Assembly (NCBI GenBank): GCA_947259185.1
Contig: CAMYKT010000047.1
Location: 1 to 9,482 of the forward strand
Length of the DNA stretch: 9,482 bases
Direction of reading: 5' to 3'
Source of the DNA: an uncultured Methanobacteriaceae archaeon
Lineage (GTDB): Archaea > Methanobacteriota > Methanobacteria > Methanobacteriales > Methanobacteriaceae
Shown here: in pieces, positions 6,086-9,482 of the stretch
How positions within the stretch are numbered: the stretch's first letter is position 1
Layout of the letters: every line of letters begins with the position of its first letter
Program-made: the position numbers and the translations under genes
The notes under the pieces: model-generated
Told to the model about the DNA's origin: nothing
The model's input: the letters and a program-made list of their open reading frames with translations, nothing else
Database searches by the model: none

Positions 6086-6092
6086 ATCACCT
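6086..6092 (-). promoter_or_regulatory. Ribosome binding site AGGTGAT deciding the protease start
   Basis: AGGTGAT on the - strand matches the archaeal 16S rRNA tail and sits four bases before the ATG at 6081. It lies just after the TAA of the hydrolase gene (6093-6095), which argues for the 6081 start over the overlapping ATG at 6105. Confidence 0.7.
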
Positions 6093-7361
6093 TTAATTTA
6101 TCCATTCAACTATACAATCTATTACTTCTTTTTCCACATGACCCTCCACCAGGTACTCCTGGGGAGTGGATTTACCCTCACCGGCTATAAATAAATGATT
6201 CAATGATGGGAAAACCTGGAAACTGGCATTATCCTTACTTTTAAGGGCATCCCTCCAGCCTTTAAAATCAACTGATTCCAGGACCTGATAATCTCTTCCC
6301 CCTTGGAGAACCAGAATATCCATATCCAAAGATTTAATAATAGATGAGGGGTCATGCTCACGTAGATCCTTCCAGTAATTAACGGGCATCTCTAATGGTA
6401 GGTCCTGCCGGGTAATGTTTTTAACAAAATCAGGATTCTTTAATTTCTCCACCTTTTCTTTTAAATCATCCAGCTCCGCTTGCTCTTTTTTACTTATTTC
6501 TCCCTTTAGATGATAAAGATAAGTATACTGATCTAATATGGTTTCCTCCAGAGAACGGGTTATACCGGCCATAAGTATTATTCCGGCTAAGTTATTATCT
6601 TCTCTTCCTATACGGGGGGCCAGGGTGGCCCCTAAACTGTGGCCTAGTAAATATACCCTGAGGGGGTCTATGTTTTCGGTGTGACGCAGGAGATGAATGG
6701 CCGCAAGAGCATCCTCAATTACTTCTTCTTTAACTGTTATATCCTCCACTTCTTGTGCCGTTAACTCTTTAGCATAGTGGAAGGTTCTTTTATTATAGCG
6801 GAGTACGGCTATACCCTTAGAAGCTAAACCCCCTGCCAGGTCCCGGAATATCTTGTTAGGTCCTATGGTTTCATCCTGGTCATTAGGGCCGGATCCATGC
6901 ACCAGCAACACCCCGGGAAAAGGCCCCGGACCAGCCGGCATACTTAAAGTTCCAGGTAGAGCCCATTTACCCTCCCCTACGGTTACTTCCACCTCACTAA
7001 AGGAGGAAGGGTCCACATAATCTGGAGGATGATACTCGGTGGTGGTGGGGATGAAATTCAAGCCACTGATTTTTCCCTCCTTTTTAAAAACAATTTTTAC
7101 TTCAATATCTGCTCTCTGGAAACCATAGCAGATAGTGACCATATGGTAGTCTTCTATTGGAGTTATATCCATCTCATTTTGTTGCAGGAGTGCCCCTGCC
7201 GGGGCAAGGGTATTTATCCAGGCTTCTTCTAATTGTTCCTGGTTTAAGGCGTTTTTCATATCCTCATCAAATCTACTCCAGGCTGATGAAAAATCACCCT
7301 GTAAGAGCTCGCCCATAAAATCCTGAGCTATTTTTTGTAAATCTTTTTCTGGTGAATTCAT
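6093..7361 (-). CDS. Alpha/beta hydrolase with N-terminal DUF3887-like domain
   Basis: 422 residues. Residues 1-110 resemble DUF3887 (PF13026): a helix pair including LLQGDFSSAWSRFDEDM, then QEQLEEAWINTLAPAGAL and beta strands. Residues 122-422 are a serine hydrolase of the alpha/beta class: HGSGPNDQDE at 155 (oxyanion region), GHSLG at 240-244 with nucleophile Ser242, Asp357 in LQGGRDYQV and His389 in FPSLNHLF. The triad is complete. This domain pair is known in bacterial and archaeal esterase/peptidase-like enzymes, but the substrate is not known. No signal peptide is seen, so it is probably cytoplasmic, whereas bacterial relatives are often exported. GAGG (7371-7374, - strand) is the ribosome binding site. 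It is the first gene of an operon with the membrane protease, divergent from a MarR regulator. A charged coiled stretch (about 286-310) forms an insert in the cap region. Confidence 0.9.
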   Translation of the reverse strand: MNSPEKDLQKIAQDFMGELLQGDFSSAWSRFDEDMKNALNQEQLEEAWINTLAPAGALLQQNEMDITPIEDYHMVTICYGFQRADIEVKIVFKKEGKISGLNFIPTTTEYHPPDYVDPSSFSEVEVTVGEGKWALPGTLSMPAGPGPFPGVLLVHGSGPNDQDETIGPNKIFRDLAGGLASKGIAVLRYNKRTFHYAKELTAQEVEDITVKEEVIEDALAAIHLLRHTENIDPLRVYLLGHSLGATLAPRIGREDNNLAGIILMAGITRSLEETILDQYTYLYHLKGEISKKEQAELDDLKEKVEKLKNPDFVKNITRQDLPLEMPVNYWKDLREHDPSSIIKSLDMDILVLQGGRDYQVLESVDFKGWRDALKSKDNASFQVFPSLNHLFIAGEGKSTPQEYLVEGHVEKEVIDCIVEWIN

Positions 7362-7392
7362 AAATTAAAACCTCAAAAATACTATGCACTAT

Positions 7393-7422
7393 AAACTATT
7401 TGTAAAGCAAACTATATGTTAA
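7393..7422. promoter_or_regulatory. Candidate MarR operator: tandem repeats with a TTTG-N5-CAAA palindrome
   Basis: AAACTATTTGTAAA (7393-7406) and AAACTATATGTTAA (7409-7422) match at 12 of 14 positions with a 16-base shift, and a third AACTAT begins at 7421. TTTG (7399-7402) and CAAA (7408-7411) form an inverted pair across the junction. MarR dimers usually bind such palindromes near their own promoter. The block sits between the hydrolase start and the MarR start, where bound repressor could affect both. Confidence 0.5.
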
Positions 7423-7424
7423 CT

Positions 7425-7434
7425 ATAATATATA
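7425..7434 (-). promoter_or_regulatory. Candidate TATA box for the hydrolase-protease operon
   Basis: On the - strand this reads TATATATTAT. Transcription would start near 7400, leaving a leader of about 40 bases with the GAGG ribosome binding site. The start would fall inside the repeated operator-like block at 7393-7422, consistent with repression. Confidence 0.45.
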
Positions 7435-7446
7435 GGTATCGGAATA

Positions 7447-7453
7447 TTTATAT
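7447..7453 (+). promoter_or_regulatory. TATA box of the leaderless MarR gene
   Basis: TTTATAT lies about 29 bases before the ATG at 7479, and no ribosome binding site lies between them (AAAAATTAACC precedes the ATG). The transcript probably starts at or next to the start codon. Confidence 0.5.
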
Positions 7454-7478
7454 CCTGAAATGAATATAAAAATTAACC

Positions 7479-7907
7479 ATGAATACTGATGATATCCGCA
7501 CCGTTACCGCTCTTTTTGATGAAATAAATGATAAACTGATGAAGACCAGTCAGGAAACCCTGTTAAATATTTATAAGGATTTAACCATAGCCGAGGCCAA
7601 TGCCATCTATGCCATAGGGCCAGAAGGCCCTAAAACCATGAAAGAAATCGCCCAGGCCCTGGGAGTTGCGGTTAGTACCCCCACCCGAATAATAGATAAG
7701 CTCTTAGAAAAAGGGTTTGTAAGTAGAAGTGTGGGAAAAGAAGATCGCAGAAAACTATTAATTGAACTAACACCACAGGGGAAAAAATTGGTTAATGATA
7801 TTAATAATGAATCACTGGAAGTAACTAAAAAAATGTTAAAGGGCTTATCTCCTGAAGAAATAGAAACCTTTACCCGGATACTGTTGAAGATAAGTGAAAA
7901 TATTTAA
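7479..7907 (+). CDS. MarR family transcriptional regulator
   Basis: 142 residues, a normal MarR length. An N-terminal dimerisation helix (residues 1-35) is followed by a winged helix-turn-helix. The segment KTMKEIAQALGVAVSTPTRIIDKLLEKGFV (52-81) contains the positioning and recognition helices, and the wing carries the family signature GKEDRRKLLIELTPQGKKL (Asp89-Arg90-Arg91). The C-terminal helix (about 110-140) completes the dimer interface. MarR proteins repress neighbouring genes and release DNA when a small phenolic or other ligand binds or a cysteine is oxidised; this protein has no cysteine, so ligand binding is more likely. It diverges from the alpha/beta hydrolase - CPBP protease operon, its probable target, across 117 bases with operator-like repeats. 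The ATG at 7479 fits the leaderless promoter. The convergent signal-peptidase-like gene ends 64 bases downstream; that gap holds no gene. Confidence 0.92.
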   Translation: MNTDDIRTVTALFDEINDKLMKTSQETLLNIYKDLTIAEANAIYAIGPEGPKTMKEIAQALGVAVSTPTRIIDKLLEKGFVSRSVGKEDRRKLLIELTPQGKKLVNDINNESLEVTKKMLKGLSPEEIETFTRILLKISENI

Positions 7908-7971
7908 GGGGAGAAATTTTCTATTCTATAGATTCTTTATTATCTATTAACAGGATTTTTAAGTATTAATT

Positions 7972-8382
7972 TTATAATCCCCAGATTATTAAGTTAAAAT
8001 GTCCTATTTCTGGATATACATATACAACTTTTGATATCTCCTTAAAGGGTACCCATCCCGGGTCAGGATCTGGATTATTATCTCCTTTCATTTCATATAT
8101 TGGATTTCCATTTGAATCATTTTTAATAGAAACAACTCTGGCTATTACCGGCTGGGGATGCCAGGTGGCATCATAAATAACCACATCTCCCTCTTCTATA
8201 GTATCTGGATTTTCTTCAATTATTACTATGTCTCCCCGGTTAATAGTAGGGGACATACTATTACCTACAATAACCTTCATATCGGATGATAATAACATCC
8301 CGGCAGCACCTATTAAGGATGCAGAAGCAATTAAAAACACCATAACAATTAAAATGATAACTTTATTAGATATTTTATTCAT
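7972..8382 (-). CDS. Signal peptidase I-like protein (S26, archaeal/ER type) lacking the catalytic His
   Basis: 136 residues. One N-terminal membrane helix (about 8-31) is followed by an extracytoplasmic peptidase domain. Family boxes are present: VGNSMSPTINRGDIVII (box B, nucleophile Ser42), EEGDVVIYDATW, a box D segment PVIARVVSI and KGDNNPDPDPGW (box E, Asp101 and further Asp residues). In archaeal and ER enzymes box D reads I-H-R-V, with His as the base; here codon GCC gives Ala81. The only nearby His is His75 (TWHPQ), six residues earlier. The protein may be inactive, use another base, or act as a chaperone-like or specialised processing factor. Length is short but complete: a ribosome binding site (GGAG, 8390-8393, - strand) lies seven bases before the ATG. 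It is co-directional with the SHOCT protein gene upstream, but a T8 run between them suggests separate transcripts. A host main signal peptidase would be expected elsewhere. Confidence 0.88.
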   Translation of the reverse strand: MNKISNKVIILIVMVFLIASASLIGAAGMLLSSDMKVIVGNSMSPTINRGDIVIIEENPDTIEEGDVVIYDATWHPQPVIARVVSIKNDSNGNPIYEMKGDNNPDPDPGWVPFKEISKVVYVYPEIGHFNLIIWGL

Positions 8383-8456
8383 CTAAATTCTCCATTTCTC
8401 TTATTTTAATGAATTATAATAGATTTTATCCATTATCCCCAACTTTCTCCGGGTAT

Positions 8457-8464
8457 AAAAAAAA
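8457..8464 (-). terminator. Oligo-T terminator after the zinc-ribbon/SHOCT gene
   Basis: Eight A on the + strand read as T8 on the - strand, about 22 bases after the stop codon of the upstream gene, and separate it from the signal-peptidase-like gene. Confidence 0.6.
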
Positions 8465-8486
8465 TAACGGCAACAAAATTTATTTT

Positions 8487-9056
8487 TTACAGTCCTAATA
8501 GTTCTTTTTTCTTTAATTCGAATTCTTCTTGAGTTACTACACCCATATCTTTTAATTCAGCTAATTTTTTAAGTTCATCCAGGGGACTAACCTTTAATTC
8601 TGATTTATTATGGGATTCATCAATTTTTTGACGTATTATTTCATAAAATTCTTTTAATCTTTTATCATCACTTCTAAATGAATATTCCACACTGGATAGG
8701 TATACTTGAATACTGGGCAAGGATAAAAATTTACCAGCATCATAGTCCACGCTAGTTATATTATCGTACCTGATGTGTTTTGTGCCACGATCTTTGCCTC
8801 TCCAGAAGCTTTTTTTATTGACTATTATTTCATTATCAGCTAATTCTAAAATACCTTTAATATAACTGGAATTGTTGCCCAGGCTTACTCTTCCTGGCAT
8901 TGATTCATAGAATGAAACTGCAATCTGAAGATTAGCCTGCTCCACAGTATTATCTTGAGTTTTAGTTTCATTATTTTGATTTAGACTCCTTCCACAATTT
9001 TTACAATAATTACTAGTGTCCAAATTTTCAGTGCTGCAATTAATACAATTTACCAT
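8487..9056 (-). CDS. Zinc-ribbon, PH-like and SHOCT domain protein
   Basis: 189 residues in three parts. Residues 1-25 form a zinc ribbon with Cys4, Cys7, Cys18 and Cys21 (CINC and CKNC pairs). A polar linker rich in Asn and Thr follows to about 42. Residues about 43-145 are mainly beta strands ending in a helix (GILELADNEIIV, HIRYDNITSVDYD, SIQVYL, then LKEFYEIIRQKI), matching the PH-like fold of bacterial membrane-protein-associated domains. Residues 157-188 are a SHOCT domain (LDELKKLAELKDMGVVTQEEFELKKKELL), a short helical oligomerisation or binding module. No membrane segment is present, so it is cytoplasmic, perhaps peripheral to the membrane. Its function is unknown; SHOCT and ribbon modules are found in many uncharacterised archaeal proteins. 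The start at 9056 is supported by the CxxC placement; the upstream GTGGT is a weak ribosome binding site. Confidence 0.88.
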   Translation of the reverse strand: MVNCINCSTENLDTSNYCKNCGRSLNQNNETKTQDNTVEQANLQIAVSFYESMPGRVSLGNNSSYIKGILELADNEIIVNKKSFWRGKDRGTKHIRYDNITSVDYDAGKFLSLPSIQVYLSSVEYSFRSDDKRLKEFYEIIRQKIDESHNKSELKVSPLDELKKLAELKDMGVVTQEEFELKKKELLGL

Positions 9057-9085
9057 ATTACCACTACCCCTATAATGTTCTGAAA

Positions 9086-9093
9086 TTTTATAA
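9086..9093 (-). promoter_or_regulatory. Candidate TATA box for the zinc-ribbon/SHOCT gene
   Basis: TTATAAAA on the - strand lies about 30-37 bases before the ATG at 9056, giving a very short leader. The 229 bases from 9057 to 9285 hold no gene; they are the divergent promoter region between this gene and the small + strand gene. Confidence 0.45.
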
Positions 9094-9224
9094 GCTAATA
9101 ATTAATAACAATTATGATTTTAATTTCAATGGAATGAAATTACTTTTTTGAAGCTAGGGGGCCATAGAAACAACTCCATAACCTGCCAATTCATTTTCAT
9201 AATTGTAAATTTTATATGTATTTG

Positions 9225-9245
9225 TTTATAATATATATTATAAAG
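9225..9245 (+). promoter_or_regulatory. TATA-rich promoter of the 40-codon gene
   Basis: TTTATAATATA followed by TTATAAAG gives two overlapping TATA candidates 40-60 bases before the TTG at 9286, so transcription would start near 9255-9270 with a leader of about 15-30 bases. Confidence 0.5.
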
Positions 9246-9285
9246 ATTTAGGGTTATACCTTAACTATTTAAAGAGAGATCTACC

Positions 9286-9408
9286 TTGTTAGATAAAAGA
9301 AAAAGAAGGCTAAAGAAAAAAACAGGTACCGCATGCCTTGTGTACGACTCAGAAGACTATTATGAGGACATTGTGGACTACAATGACGACGAAGACTGTG
9401 GTTTTTAA
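9286..9408 (+). CDS. Small charge-polarised 40-aa protein
   Basis: An unannotated-size gene starting with TTG at 9286, the only start codon in its frame after the in-frame stop at 9262. GAGAGATC (9274-9281) gives a modest ribosome binding site. The 40-residue product is highly polarised: residues 4-12 hold eight Lys or Arg, and residues 21-37 hold ten Asp or Glu plus several Tyr; Cys17 and Cys38 frame the acidic half. Seven of the eight Asp codons are GAC, whereas GAT is frequent elsewhere in the window, a sign of selected, highly expressed coding sequence. A TATA region before it and T8 plus a hairpin terminator after it delimit a one-gene transcript. It has no signal peptide or membrane part. 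The basic half could bind nucleic acid, and the acidic half could bind metal or a partner; both are guesses. I do not recognise the family. Confidence 0.62.
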   Translation: MLDKRKRRLKKKTGTACLVYDSEDYYEDIVDYNDDEDCGF

Positions 9409-9415
9409 GTTAAAA

Positions 9416-9423
9416 TTTTTTTT
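9416..9423 (+). terminator. Oligo-T terminator after the small gene
   Basis: Eight T begin seven bases after the stop of the 40-codon gene, a typical archaeal transcript end. Confidence 0.6.
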
Positions 9424-9446
9424 ATTATAGATTTTAGGTTAATTAG

Positions 9447-9475
9447 CCTGAATTTCAGGATTTTTCTCTTTTTTT
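9447..9475 (+). terminator. Hairpin plus T tract, second terminator
   Basis: CCTGA (9447-9451) pairs with TCAGG (9455-9459) around a three-base loop, followed by T5 and T7 runs up to 9475. This has the form of a bacterial-type intrinsic terminator and probably backs up the T8 signal just upstream. Confidence 0.5.
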
Positions 9476-9482
9476 AAACTGA

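Noticed and set aside
6082..6105. ATG at 6105 giving an 8-residue longer protease overlapping the hydrolase gene.
   Set aside because: AGGTGAT is placed for the ATG at 6081, and the extra residues add nothing membrane-like.
7029..7232. 67-codon + strand frame inside the hydrolase gene.
   Set aside because: It is antisense to the DUF3887-like domain and has no promoter or ribosome binding site.
1..9482. CRISPR array, insertion sequence or attachment site.
   Set aside because: No regularly spaced direct repeats, no transposase or integrase motifs, and no tRNA gene edge are visible in the window.

Overview
The window looks like chromosomal DNA of a methanogenic archaeon, most likely of the order Methanobacteriales (for example Methanobacterium). 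This is an inference. It rests on A/T-rich TATA-type boxes 25-30 bases upstream of start codons, two probably leaderless genes, an archaeal GGTGAT-type ribosome binding site, oligo-T terminators, a beta-helix surface protein with a C-terminal membrane tail, and an archaeal-type signal peptidase fold. No rRNA, tRNA, CRISPR array or insertion sequence was found.

Bases 1-2200 form a very AT-rich, accessory-looking block on the + strand. It starts with the C-terminal part of a helical protein cut by the window edge, possibly the tail of a reverse-transcriptase-like or other HEAT-like defence protein. A 374-base gene-free stretch with A/T inverted repeats follows. Then comes a compact three-gene operon: an unrecognised 92-aa protein, a 171-aa protein that looks like the partner of a HEPN protein, and a 143-aa HEPN-domain protein with an R-x5-H motif. 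This operon is the best candidate for an undescribed toxin-antitoxin or abortive-infection type system.

Composition changes at about 2.2-2.46 kb to the more moderate base use of the host core. A leaderless DUF488 gene is followed by the decayed remnant of a second DUF488-type gene. Next is a 664-aa secreted beta-helix (adhesin-like) protein with a helical insert, an Ig-like domain and a C-terminal anchor.

On the - strand, an alpha/beta hydrolase with an N-terminal DUF3887-like domain and a CPBP (Abi) intramembrane protease form a tight operon. It diverges from a MarR-family regulator across a 117-base promoter region with repeated operator-like sequences, which suggests that MarR controls the operon and itself.

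Further right, on the - strand, are a signal-peptidase-like protein that keeps the catalytic Ser but has Ala where the catalytic His is expected, and a zinc-ribbon / PH-like / SHOCT protein. The window ends with a 40-codon + strand gene, absent from ordinary gene calls because of its size. It encodes a strongly charge-polarised peptide and has its own TATA region and terminators.
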